From Welwitschia mirabilis (Eukaryota > Gnetophyta > Gnetopsida > Welwitschiales): 52,735 nucleotides of DNA. This document shows, piece after piece, positions 36,749-47,059 of the stretch; the stretch's first letter is position 1, and each line of letters starts with the position of its first letter. The notes under the pieces were generated by a model. It was not told the DNA's origin, did no database searches, and was given only the letters and a program-made list of their open reading frames with translations. The stretch covers positions 207,409,955 to 207,462,689 of the forward strand of contig JBOZIK010000001.1 in the NCBI GenBank assembly GCA_051453625.1, given 5' to 3'. The position numbers and the translations under genes were made by a program.

Positions 36749-36981
36749 NNNNNNNNNNNNNNNNNNNNNNNNNNNNNNNNNNNNNNNNNNNNNNNNNNNN
36801 NNNNNNNNNNNNNNNNNNNNNNNNNNNNNNNNNNNNNNNNNNNNNNNNNNNNNNNNNNNNNNNNNNNNNNNNNNNNNNNNNNNNNNNNNNNNNNNNNNNN
36901 NNNNNNNNNNNNNNNNNNNNNNNNNNNNNNNNNNNNNNNNNNNNNNNNNNNNNNNNNNNNNNNNNNNNNNNNNNNNNNNNN
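36749..36981. other. Assembly gap (233 N)
   Basis: This gap removes the end of the integrase and most of a likely chromodomain of E4. Confidence 0.95.
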
Positions 36982-37053
36982 AATCAGCAAATATGGGAAA
37001 ACAAGGAGTACATACAGGAGACCTGTCCCAGACTTTTTAATAATAAAGCCTGA
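36982..37053 (+). pseudogene. E4 chromodomain-like C-terminal end
   Basis: After the gap the translation reads IWENKEYIQETCPRLFN and ends at a TGA stop. WE followed by a short helix and CP-L is the usual end of chromovirus chromodomains, which bind modified histones during integration. Only this tail is visible. Confidence 0.55.
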
Positions 37054-37214
37054 TATACCATTTTTATGTTGTATTATCAATGTATCTGTAATTGAATTAT
37101 ATCTCCTCTTTTCCATTATATTTTATAGATCATACAGAAAATAACGCAGAGGAGTACAATTTTAGAAGTGATGCAAATCAAGGAGAGACTATAGTCAAGG
37201 ACGAGCATGATTCC

Positions 37215-37230
37215 TAAGAGGAAGGGAATG
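37215..37230 (+). promoter_or_regulatory. E4 polypurine tract
   Basis: TAAGAGGAAGGGAATG directly precedes the 3' LTR start TGATGTTCC at 37231; the purine run fits the plus-strand primer. Confidence 0.75.
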
Positions 37231-37646
37231 TGATGTTCCAAAATCATTAATTGAATAATGATGTATGTTAAGCGCTAATGAAGCATGGTTAACAAGAGAT
37301 GTAAACAAGTGTGACCCAAATATGTAAAGATGTGTCCCTTCATTATGAAATATAAGCCTATGGCATTAGGTGAGGGTGGATAAACTGGGTGGATGTAACT
37401 GACGACAACTTTGACTGGTCCCGAAGGGTCCCAGGAGGGGGACTAAGGTTATAGTTCACGTCTTTATCTATGACCACTAGTCCAAGGCTATTTACTAATG
37501 ATGTGGAATGTAATTTGCTGCTATCAATAATAAAAGCCTATTTCTCTCTAAATTGTTCCTTGTTATTTTCATAGATCCTAGCATATTATTTTAAATGTTC
37601 CTTTTTTATTTAAAGTAATCAGAAAATAGTAAAATTGAATATTACA
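37231..37646 (+). repeat. E4 3' LTR (416 bp)
   Basis: Starts TGATGTTCC and ends AATATTACA; same length as the 5' LTR with no indels by hand. Followed by AGTACC, part of the imperfect target duplication, and then E3 gag sequence on the minus strand. Confidence 0.9.
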
Positions 37647-37649
37647 AGT

Positions 37650-39000
37650 ACCTTTTTAATTACTTCTAAAAGAGGCATGTTGATCATGACTTCTTTAAAA
37701 ATTTCTAATCCTTGGTTGTTGTCTTTCTATTCTCTCCCTTTGAAGATGTTGTGGAAATGGTAAAGGTTCTTTCTAAAGGGGCAAGGGATTTTTTGAGTCC
37801 TTTACTATTTCTTTATTTAAAGCTTATGAAAAGGATAAAGGTTCTTTATAAGAATTTATAAATAACTTTGTATCCTTTACCTTTTTTCACCTTCATCCTT
37901 AGATTGATTTGGAATTATTTCTTGATTTATCTCTATGGCTTTAAAGATGAATAGCTTTAGTTTATTCTAATTGGCTAGTTCCTTCTTTTATGAACCTAAC
38001 TCCTTTTGGACTTGGCTATGAACTCATAGGAAGTTTTCCTGTATCTCTTTGGTTTATGATAGAGATTAGGCTTGTTGGACTTGTTAAAGAACCTATGAGA
38101 TGGTTCAATTGTTTTGTTTGAATTCATTTAATTAGGAGAAATGTTACTTAAGGATTTTTTCAAGGTTGTGATTGATTTGGACTTGAGTGTTCATGGATTT
38201 TTTTACTAGTTCTTCAAAGGGGATGGATAACGATAAAAAGTGATGGAAGGATGATGAGAAAAATGGGTTTCTTAGTTAGTTATTTTAATTATCTTGTTTC
38301 CAAGAAATGTTAAGATGATTCCTTTAATCGGGATTACAAGTGTTGGAATATGGATAAGTATTTTGGTTTTGCCAGTAGTGCCCTACCCCATTAACTTACT
38401 TGTTTACTATGTTCTGAAATAAGAGAATGAAAGGATACTCAACTGTCTCATGGTTATTTATTTAGCAAATTAAGCATTCAGTTTTTGTAGTTAATGGTAA
38501 GGGTAAAATGAGTAATAATTCTACTCTTCTTGCTAATTCATTTATCCTGTTATTGACCTCAAAATTTTTGGGTACTTTGAGTAACTTGTGGACCTAACAT
38601 AATTATGGGATTTAGATGGTTTACTAAGAGGTTTATAAGCTTCTCCTAATTTTTAGAGCTCTCAACCATGGTTTCTAGGTATTTCCAAACTTTATTTAAG
38701 GGCTACTAAGGAAAGTTTCCCTACTTGTTATCTCAGATAATTATCTATTGTTTATGGTTAATCCATTAAAAAAAAAACTGATTTCCCTCCTTGGCTTAAA
38801 TCCATGCTATAGGTATTTTTGTAATAAGTTCTTAAATATTTCTAAGGCTTGGGAAAAGGTCTCATGGTCTTTTTGGTGATAGTTTATTATCTCTATTCTT
38901 AAAGCATTTGTTTTATGATTTAAAAAAAATTAATATGAAATCCATATTTAGATCAAACCATGATCTAATAAACAAAGGCTTAAGGGTATAGAGCCATGAT
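37650..39000 (-). pseudogene. E3 gag remnant
   Basis: On the minus strand from about 38905 the translation shows YHQKDHETFSQALEIFKNLL, then KPRREISFFFNGLT, then at 37700-37760 PFPQHLQRE. These match the capsid and C-terminal blocks of Athila/Tat gag (a WERFK-LL...FYNGL block and a PFPQRL linker). It runs up to the E4 insertion at 37648, and its last conserved residues, PSYAKFLK, are on the far side of E4 at 27766. Stops are frequent, several at expected Gln or Trp. Confidence 0.65.
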
Positions 39001-39888
39001 TTAGCCTTTTTTTTTAAGGAAAATGCGAATAAGATGAGCCTAAGGATATTAAATGTATTTAGATATTGAATTATGATTGATAACACACATTCTCTTTTAA
39101 GGAAAATGGGAATAAGATGAGCCTAAGAGTATTAAATGTTTATAGATATTGAAGTACAATTGATAACACCCATTCAAATTCCTTAACATGTAAGTATGAG
39201 TCTTCAAATTCTAAACCTTAGAAATGAGGCAAAAGTTGGATGGTAGAGGACTTGAATTCTAGCCTTTGGTTTATGGGCAATTGCACTATACATGAAAGTG
39301 TTCCTAAGCATTATGGTTATAGTTAATCATAAAGGATTAACTTAGGTGGATTGTTGGCTACATTATTTTTATTTTTATCCACCTCTTGGGCCAGGTAATA
39401 GGTAGTTAATTGGTTTATTATATCCTAGTTTGATAATGGCCTGTTAAAGGAAAATAAAAAATTAAGTGGGTCATTTGAATTTAGTTATTATTGGGATATG
39501 GAGGCTTATTCTCTTTAAGTGTTATCCTGTGTTTGGTTTTCTTGTGGGTTTTTATTTTTTTCTTTAGGAATGGGGTCTATGTTGAAAGGGTTTCTAATTA
39601 ATCTTCTAGACTGATCTTGAATCTAAGACATGCAAGGTTTAGACAAGGTTTAAATAGATTCTAGGAAGGTTTTGCATAAAGCCCAAATAAAAAAAGGTTT
39701 CTAGGTTTTTACAGAGGTCATAGAAGTTTCAGAGTCTTTAGTGTAGGATAGCTAACAACACTAGTAAGGGAATGTGGTTGCACCAGTCTACACACAAATT
39801 TAAATTTCAGGAAAAACACAAATGTTCACAAAGATTTCATGAAGTAATCAACATAATGGTGTCAAAAAAAAGTAATAGGAATGAAAAA
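39001..39888 (-). other. E3 leader between 5' LTR and gag
   Basis: No ORF of note. On the minus strand TTGACACCATTATGTTGA (39849-39866) resembles a G-to-A decayed copy of the TTGGCGCCATTGCC primer site of Athila/Tat elements. It is about 22 bp from the inferred LTR end, so this is only a suggestion. Confidence 0.35.
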
Positions 39889-40894
39889 TGACAGCACAAG
39901 CCTAAAACAAGCATGGAACGTAAAGAGTTTAATGTACTTAAGATCCATAAAATTAAAAGGACTTAGATCAATTAACTAAAGAACTCACTCTATTGACAAT
40001 AGAACTTGATAGTAAAGTTATTACTTAAGCATTCTGAGTACAAAGTGATTTGTGATGTGAAATCAAAAGAAAAACAACTATCATGTATTAAAGAAATAAA
40101 GGCATATTATATCAAAAGAAGAGAGATAATGGTACAAATCCTCAAGATATCTTTGAAAGAAAGATCACTCCCCAAATGAGAGAATTTAGAAGGCCATTGT
40201 GACTTGAGGATCTAAAGGTTCTATTCTTTACCAAAACAAAGGATGTTACGATGGAGAGCTTAAGGACCTTTTAAGGGGGCGGATGGAATGTGGGGGATGG
40301 TTACAAGCCTTTGGCTTATAGCATTAGGTAATTAATTATAAAATATGGCATGTGGCATTAGGTAGGGCATTTGTCTTCTTTATTTATGTAGAGATCATCA
40401 TGATGAGGCTAATACTTAGCTACTAGATGATGATGCTTCTACAAACCACTATTACTACTATGTGTCTTCATCCTCACCCTCCTCAGTAATGCCACATTTC
40501 GCTACTATGTTTCATCATCATCATCACCACATGTTGTCAAAGGTGCAAGTTATTTCTGAGGTGGAATATGATTAGGCCCATAGCTACATTTAATTGAATT
40601 TTGCATGACAAGTTAGGAACGTGAGTTTGAAAGTATTCTATAAAAAAATACTGTGGCACTAGGTGATCTAGACAGTGACACCAACAGTTTAGCTTAGATA
40701 ATCATCATTTTAAAGCATGTCCTTCAAAGTTGGATAAAGATTCTGAAAATGTCATGGGAAGACGATAAATCTATGATTAATATAAAAAAGTAATACAAGA
40801 CATGTTTTTATGATAAATTGATTATAGTAATATCTTTCATTAATATCAATTGATCAGTTAACTTGATCAAATTGTTAATTTTTACATATTAACA
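39889..40894 (-). repeat. E3 5' LTR (right)
   Basis: Homologous to 24589-25616; shared stretches include TTAGATCAATTAA, GAACTTGATAGTAAAGTTATT and AACATGTTTT-type segments. On the minus strand the outer end starts TGTTAATATG, followed outward by the TTCAT target copy at 40895-40899. It is about 380 bp shorter than the left LTR, missing the inner end. Confidence 0.75.
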
Positions 40895-40899
40895 TTCAT

Positions 40900-41899
40900 C
40901 ATGATAATAGTAAATGCTCAACATGCCAAAAATCATTTGCCAATAATAAATAATTAATAGTTATGAAAAAGATGCCTTCATCATCAATACATAAGTTACA
41001 CAATCCAAAAGTTTTTGGCATTTTTCAAAATAGTATAAAGAAGATAAGGTTAGTCACACGACATTTCACTATTTTTAAAAAAAGATAAAGAATCATTGGT
41101 ATTTACTCAAGTAAGCTATGTAAAGAAAAATGTCAAAAACTTGAAAACATGTTACTACTTGCAAGTATTAAGAAAAAGAAATTAAATAAAAACTACTTTG
41201 ATTTATCCAATCAAGATGGAACATTTAGTACATAATTTCAATAGAACATCAAGATAAGATTTTGCCACATATAAATATTTTGCCTAATGAATACATATTA
41301 ACCACTCATAAAAGAAAATGCAACATCATGATTATGAGTGTTACTTTATCATGCATTATCAAGATAAAATATTAAAATAAGCCAACATTATGCATCTTAA
41401 TAATTATAGCTATTACAAGAATATTTTATATGTAGAAAAATGAGAAAATGATAAAAGAAGGAAAAATAATAATCATGGTACATTAAATGCAACCGTTACA
41501 AAAGGAAATAAAATAATATTTGTATGACCACAAATGTAGCTACTAAAAGTATTAAACTAGTGTGTGTATATAAATATATATATATGTATGTATGTATGTA
41601 TGTATATGTATAATATTTGGCGAAGAGATATCTCAATTTTTTCCAGACAAGGATACAAGCATTAACATAATCACATTTCGCCTACACAGTGGTATTGACT
41701 TTGACCGCATTACAACATAATAAGTTTCCACTAAGAAAGTAAAGAGGCATCTCAAATAATAATATGCTAATAAATAAAGAATGAATAAAGAATTTAGCAA
41801 TTAAATTATCTTAGTATGTCCACTAAATAAAAATTATTTTTATTTAGTTTTTTATTTACTTATTTGGGCTAAATCTTTAGACCTTAAAAAGTTTGGACA
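40900..41899 (-). repeat. E2 right LTR, outer part
   Basis: Continues the LTR interrupted at 24226. It aligns with 17727-18633 (ATAATAGTAAATGCTCAACATG, TTGCCACATATAAATATTT, ATCTCAAATAATAATATG). On the minus strand it starts TGTCC at 41899. Confidence 0.8.
41561..41612. repeat. TG/TA/TATG microsatellite
   Basis: A run of TG, then TA, then TATG repeats inside the outer part of the E2 right LTR. The other LTR copy lacks it at the matching site (near 18355), so it expanded after insertion. Confidence 0.9.
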
Positions 41900-41924
41900 T
41901 AAAAAAAAATACTAAATTTATGTT

Positions 41925-42255
41925 AAATCATATATATTTGCATTTCTTATAATAACATTTACATTGAGGTTTGATAGTGTTAGTGATAAACAAGTTAATA
42001 TCATATATAAATTTATATTTTTCAAAGTAACATTCATAGTGATTTTTGGTAAGGTTAGCTAAAAACAAGTTAGAATCCTTAGAAAATATACCAAAATAAT
42101 ATTAAAGTATCATATACAAATTTGAAAAGTGACTTTTATGTTGAGGTTTAGAAAGGTTTTTCCTTAGTAGAGATTAAAACCATGTTAATATTTCATGTAT
42201 AAATTTATATTTGTTAAAGTAGCTCTTCTACCGTAAGGTTGGCCAACAAATTCTA
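41925..42255. repeat. Tandem array of about 75-110 bp units
   Basis: Four imperfect units share TTAATATCATATATAAATTT, an AAAGTAACATTCAT-like part and a GGTTTGGTAAGGTT-like part. It lies just outside E2 in non-coding flank. Confidence 0.55.
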
Positions 42256-43480
42256 AAACCTATGACAAGGGTACGTGAGGCAAACAAACACTCAAGAACC
42301 AAGAATGATAATGTTTTATATAAGCTAATTCCTAAAATAGGTATTTGGATTCTTTAATTTTAAACTTACATCACAATACTTGGACAAACATAAGCAAACA
42401 TTATTAAACAAACAATTAGCATGGGGGCACACGTAGATGTACTTTTGAAATATAGTGTGAATGGAAATCTTTGGGAATCACAAAACCTTATTTAAATATC
42501 TTCTTACATAAAAGTTTGTGTAGACAACGCACTACCTCACCCCCCCTATTTTAGAGTTATTTATTAATTAAAAAACTAGCAATCATGCACATCAAAGCAT
42601 TTTTCCTAATTCATGATTATCTTATCAACTTTTCTTTGTTCTATGTGAGGGATTAAGAGGGGGAAACGATTAACTTAGACAAAGGAAATAACCTTCCTAC
42701 TCTTAATAGACACTAAACTATTGTGTTAACATTTAGTAGTCCTAACCATTTAAAGCTTCATATATATCAAAGTAGTTCAAGACTTTTATGTCTAATTATG
42801 ATTTAAGTCATATCTTAATGATATACTTAGTTCTAAGGAAAATACTATGTGCATTATCATTAAAAGTAAAAACTAGAATATATCTTAAGAAGGTTTGAAG
42901 TACCCTAAGAAGGGTCATGATGAACCCAAAGGGGCCACCACTAGAGAAGCAGCCTCTAAAGTTATGCCTTTTTGTAAGGATGATAATAAGCTAAGGAAGG
43001 CCCACTCTAACATAGATACAAACTTTTATTTAGAACATCAAGCTTACCCTTTAATGGAACTCTTAATCCTCCACGTAATTTGGTATTTACTTTCACAAAA
43101 CATTAAATTAAACTTTATAATATTAAATTTTTTTAAAGGAAAAGGCGACTTTCTGTTATTCAAAATATAAAAATATTACAATCAAGAACTCTGGGGCTTC
43201 CAAAGGTAAGTAAAAGCGAAAATATTAAATTCTTAAAAAATTGCTTAGATAAGATATTAAAGTTTGTAAAAAGGATAAAGCAAATTTACAGCTAAAAACT
43301 CTGAACATAAAATTATTTTTTCTTATTTATTTTAAAAATATGTAATGCAACAACCATTTAACTGTTCTAAACGGTAATTAACAAGCAATTAATAAATAAT
43401 TGATTATGAGTCACCAATATCGGCGCCTAACGTTTCATTAATGAGATTGGACAGACGGGAATATCTCCCAAACAATTGAA
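42256..43480. other. AT-rich flank with one short unidentified open frame
   Basis: A plus-strand open frame at about 42886-43170 reads like real protein in its first 60 codons (KGHDEPKGATTREAASKV, then KDDNKLRKAHSNIDTNFYLE), then becomes hydrophobic and AT-driven. I do not recognise it; a transposon or gene fragment is likely. Nothing else is supported before 43480, where base composition turns CpG-richer. Confidence 0.3.
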
Positions 43481-43722
43481 TTTAAAGGGCGATTGACTGC
43501 TTGGCCTTTCGCTGGTTAATTTCGACGACAGAATATCTGGGCTCCGGTGGAGAAATCCTACACGAAATTCCGCTTCGGAAGAGCTGCGGCACGGTTTTCT
43601 GAGGATAAATCTCCATAAATCTTCGGCTTTTCTTCTTCAAAGGCTGCAGGGTGCAAACAAATGGAAATGCAGTGACGGAAGTGGAAGTGCGTGCGTTCAT
43701 TGTGTGCTTTGCCTCACAAAAT

Positions 43723-43746
43723 TTCGTTCGTTCGTTCGTTCATTCA
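43723..43746. repeat. (TTCG)4(TTCA)2 microsatellite
   Basis: Four TTCG then two TTCA units lie about 265 bp upstream of the GH17 start codon, in the presumed promoter or 5' UTR. Confidence 0.9.
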
Positions 43747-44008
43747 TTTTTCTGCGCTGCGCATTTGAAGAGAGAGAAAAAGCGAAGCAGAGGAGACAGA
43801 GGTAATCTTTGTCAGTACACCAGATCAGTCCACCAGAGGCAGACAGTCCATCATGTGCGTGCAAGCCGAAGCCAAAAGTTTCTGTTGTGAAAAGCCTTTC
43901 CGAAGTGCTAACTTCTGCTCATTTGTTTCAGAAAACGCATCTCATGTGAGAGAGTTGTTCAAGCTCATAAGCAGCCGGAAGGAAGTCGTCCTTTACTTGC
44001 CGGAGATC

Positions 44009-46759
44009 ATGAAGGTCTTCGAATGTTGCTGCTTCTTGATCTTTCTTCTTGCTTTTCTAAGTAAGTAGAACTTCTCATTTCTGTGTTTGTTTTGTCCTCT
44101 TCGTAGGTAAGATTTCTTGGTGTTTTGCTTGCTTTGGCTCTTACGCCGTCCGCTTCTTCGTAAGTAAAGTTTCTCGTTGTTTTGTAAGTTTTCTGTTCTG
44201 CAGAAGTAGAATTTATCGGTTCTGTTTTTTCTTTGGTATCTCTTTGGTTTCTCTTCTTCCTACGTCAAATTTCTCATTTTCCGTGCATTTTCTTTTCTAC
44301 GCAAGTAAAATTTCTCGGCTTTTTGGTCGTCATTGGCGTCTTTCTTGTTCTTTTTGGTAAGTAGAACTTCTCCGTTCTTTCCTGTCTTATGCGGTAAATG
44401 TATCCGCGTCTTTTGCATTTTCTTTGCCCTCTCTGACATTGGTGAGCCATTTTGAAAATGCTTTATTTCGATGTAGAACTGAATAGACGTCCAAGGAGAG
44501 AGGGTAAATCATCCGTTTCCTAAACATTTTTCTTCCAAATTTCTTTGGTCTTCGCTTCGTTTTTCATTTTCTTGTAGATAAGAGGTCTTATTTTGTTAGT
44601 ACGGTTTTCCAGTCTTATTGCTTTGAATAAGAAGCAATCCAAATGAAGTGCCTTTATGTTTACCTTTCGAGCCTTTGTAAAAGATAAAACATTGCCACTT
44701 CAAACTTTGAAATACTAAGAACAACTGAATGTCTTCATCTGATATTCATAATCCAAAAGGCCATGAATCGTCCTCGTCTCCTACGCGCTGTCTTTTGTTC
44801 TTACACAGACGGATAGTGGGGTTTCATGAAAGAATTGACACTTTAGCAGTATCATGTAATTCCAAGCTGTGTTTCGAAGCGTTTTGGTGAATTTCTTGAA
44901 CACATGATGTTTTTCTTGTTTTAATTATTTACGTAAATCTAACACATATGTTTTTCTTGTTTTAATTATTTACGTAAATCTTAGGATGCCCCGCTTCTCT
45001 AGCTATGGATAATAATCGTTACAAAAATTGTTTTTTTGATTTTCTTTTGATATTGGATAAAAACGTCAGATTGATAAGATAAAAAATATTGTGTCAATTT
45101 TATGAAGCCTCTCAAAGTTTTGATCGAACAGCAAAACAGGGTGACTTTCTTTTATGGTTCTTGAGATTTTATTTCTAATTCCTTTAAATTTATTTGAAAT
45201 ATGGAAACAAACTGAATCGATAGATAACCAGACAGGTTTATGCTATATTAGCTTCATGCCGTGATTTGTTCTTCAGTAGTAAAATTTTAGTATGTGATTT
45301 ATCTTTCTTTATTGTCATTTTGTATGATAAGTAAACGCAGAGTTGCCTCTTTTTTTTCTTTTCCCTTTGTTGAAGTATTAGAATTCGGATCACGTCAAGC
45401 CTTCCTTCAATGCATTTGACGTGATATGCTTGAAATCTGCAGAACCAAACGTTGCAGTTGGATCAGCCATCTTAAGCCCTTCCACAACCGGAATTAACTA
45501 TGGACAAGTTGCAGATAATCTACCGTCTCCCGACCAAGTTGTGGGCCTTCTGCAAGCTAATAACATTCAAAAGGTGAAACTCTATAGTGCGAACGAGACT
45601 GTTCTCAAAGCATTTGCAAACACCAACATAGAACTCATAGTAGCTATAGGAAACGAATATGTTGCTAACATGACTAATCCTAACATGGCCTCGGATTGGG
45701 TAAATGAAAATATCAAGGCCTATTTACCAGCCACAAAGATTATAGGCATAACTGTTGGTAACGAGGTCTATACAGGAAATGACACAGGCTTAATGCAAAA
45801 CCTGGTCACTGCAATGCAAAATATCCATTCTGCACTGGTAAATATTGGCGCTAACATGAATATTACAGTGACCACTGCTCATTCACTTGCCGTGTTAGGG
45901 AATTCATTCCCTCCATCATCTGGGTCCTTTCGATCAGATCTCACAAGCTATTTGAAACCATTGTTGAATTTCCTCTCCCAAATTGGTGCCCCGTTTTTCA
46001 TCAACGCTTATCCATACTTCGCATATAAAGATGACCCAAGTCAGGTGTCTCTGAGTTATGTCCTATTTCAACAAAACTCAGGTGTTGTGGATTCTAAAAG
46101 CAATATTCGTTACAACAATATGCTCTATGCACAGGTGGATGCTGTTTATTCAGCACTTTCGTCGTTAGGTTATGCCAATTTATTAGTCACCGTCTCTGAA
46201 ACCGGATGGCCTTCAGCTGGAGACCCTGATGAAGCAGGAGCCAATGTTCAGAATGCGCAGACTTATAATGGGAACTTGATTCAGCTTCTGGCTCAGAATG
46301 AAGGAACACCATTAAGGCCTAAACTAATACTGCAGGCGTATATTTTTGCACTATTTAATGAGGACTTGAAGCCTGGCCCAACTTCAGAGAGGAATTATGG
46401 TTTATTTGAACCTAGCGGCTCTCCAGTTTACAATGTGGGGCTAGTTGGAACTCTGTCAACGGGTCCTACCTCATCTACTGGTTCCTTTTCTACAGCAAAT
46501 TCACCTTTTTCTAGTCCAAATGATCCGTTTCTTTCTTATTCTTCTGCCAGGGTAAGCTCTAAAATCCAACAGCTGACTTTTTTTGCAAACTTCCCTTAAG
46601 CCTTTCTTCTAATTTATTCTAGTATGGTAATGGTACAATGTGTTGACTGAATGCCCTGTATTTCTGTTGTTATTTCAGACGATCCATCCAACTTCAACTA
46701 TTTGTTTGAAGGTTCTTTGGCATTTTTTTACCTTTCCTTGTTTCTTTCTTCTTTTATGA
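44009..46759 (+). CDS. Glucan endo-1,3-beta-glucosidase (GH17), GPI-anchored type
   Basis: Predicted join of 44009-44060, 45443-46551 and 46679-46759, giving 413 residues. Exon 1 codes for a signal peptide (MKVFECCCFLIFLLAFL); the donor is GTAAGT, phase 1. Exon 2 holds the GH17 barrel (residues about 34-350): it starts GINYGQVADNLPSP, has the acid/base Glu125 in TVGNEV and the nucleophile Glu270 in VSETGWPSAG, and ends near YGLFEPSGSPVYN. A Ser/Thr-rich linker follows. Exon 3 (phase 0) gives a strongly hydrophobic C-terminus, as in GPI-anchored members. No X8/CBM43 module is present. The enzyme hydrolyses 1,3-beta-glucan (callose) at the wall or plasmodesmata. It resembles Arabidopsis GPI-type glucanases near At2g27500; orthology is not shown. 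No stops or shifts. Confidence 0.9.
44061..44380 (+). repeat. Reiterated splice-donor-like units in intron 1
   Basis: About seven imperfect units of 40-58 bp share GTAAGTAGAACTTCTC and T-rich tails; starts are near 44061, 44107, 44160, 44204, 44262, 44301 and 44357. Four keep GTAAG. The true donor at 44061 is the first. Confidence 0.7.
44900..44981 (+). repeat. Near-perfect 41-bp tandem duplication in intron 1
   Basis: Two units containing the identical 34 bases that start ATGTTTTTCTTG and end TTACGTAAATCT, at 44907-44940 and 44948-44981, each preceded by AACACAT. The lack of divergence indicates a recent event. Confidence 0.9.
46552..46678 (+). other. Intron 2 of the GH17 gene
   Basis: 127 bp, GTAAGC donor and TTATTTCAG acceptor, phase 0. 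If it is retained, translation stops at 46597-46599 and the hydrophobic anchor tail is lost. Confidence 0.75.
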
Positions 46760-47037
46760 TCAAAGGAAAGAAACAGAAAATACGAAAATTTTACCGATAT
46801 CCTAATAGTTACAGAATGGAGATTGAATTGGGTAGCGAATTTTGTAGTGAATAGCAGGGATCGCGAACATAGACACCATCAGTTCGTGGATGGGAAAGTC
46901 TCGTTTCCAAGAAGTCTGCTGCAGATGTGAATGTTTCTATTTGCTCTTTGTTTGTCATTTACTATCGTCAAATCAAATTAGCAGTACTGCAGTAGGCTTG
47001 CAGACAAGCTATTATACAAGAACATCCATTCCTTGGC

Positions 47038-47043
47038 AATAAA
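47038..47043 (+). terminator. Poly(A) signal of the GH17 gene
   Basis: AATAAA about 280 bases after the stop codon, followed by T-rich sequence, is a plausible near-upstream poly(A) element. Confidence 0.55.
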
Positions 47044-47059
47044 CTCCGATTTTATCTTC

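Larger units (their letters stand above)
27772..37646 (+). mobile_element. E4: chromovirus-type Ty3/gypsy element inserted in E3
   Basis: Two 416-bp LTRs (27772-28187 and 37231-37646) flank a primer-like site, a 4.5-kb leader and gag-PR-RT-RH-INT plus a short chromodomain-like end. By hand the LTRs align without gaps and differ at roughly 64 of 416 positions (about 15%), mostly transitions, so the insertion is old. Flanks carry an imperfect duplication, GTACT at 27766-27770 and GTACC at 37648-37652. Removing E4 rejoins the E3 gag and protease reading. All domains contain stops or lost catalytic residues. Confidence 0.9.
24227..40894 (-). mobile_element. E3: Athila/Tat-like LTR element (gag and protease only), split by E4
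   Basis: E3 sits in the E2 right LTR, flanked by identical TTCAT at 24222-24226 and 40895-40899; host LTR homology ends at one copy and resumes after the other. LTRs at its ends read minus to plus. Gag lies at 37650-39000 and protease at 27190-27660, both minus strand, with E4 between them. Protease motifs match the Athila/Tat group. After protease only 1.5 kb remains before the LTR, with no RT, RNase H or integrase visible, so it is deleted or a non-autonomous gag-PR type. Without E4 it would be about 6.8 kb. Confidence 0.75.
15762..41899 (-). mobile_element. E2: outer LTR retrotransposon of the nest, interrupted by E3 and E4
   Basis: Two long direct repeats (15762-18633, and 22260-24226 continued at 40900-41899) bracket about 3.6 kb of internal DNA. 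On the minus strand the order is right LTR, primer site at 22246-22256, internal region, polypurine tract at 18634-18652, left LTR. The right LTR is split by the 16.7-kb E3 insertion; joining its halves restores about 2.97 kb, close to the 2.87 kb of the left copy. The internal region shows no RT or integrase, so E2 is either a non-autonomous family or has lost pol. The superfamily is undetermined. Confidence 0.75.
44061..45442 (+). other. Intron 1 of the GH17 gene
   Basis: 1382 bp, GT at 44061 and AG at 45441-45442 (TCTGCAG). Splitting the signal peptide from the catalytic exon after one base of a codon is typical of plant GH17 genes. The start is a reiterated donor-like array (44061-44380) and the middle has a perfect duplication at 44900-44981. 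Confidence 0.85.
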
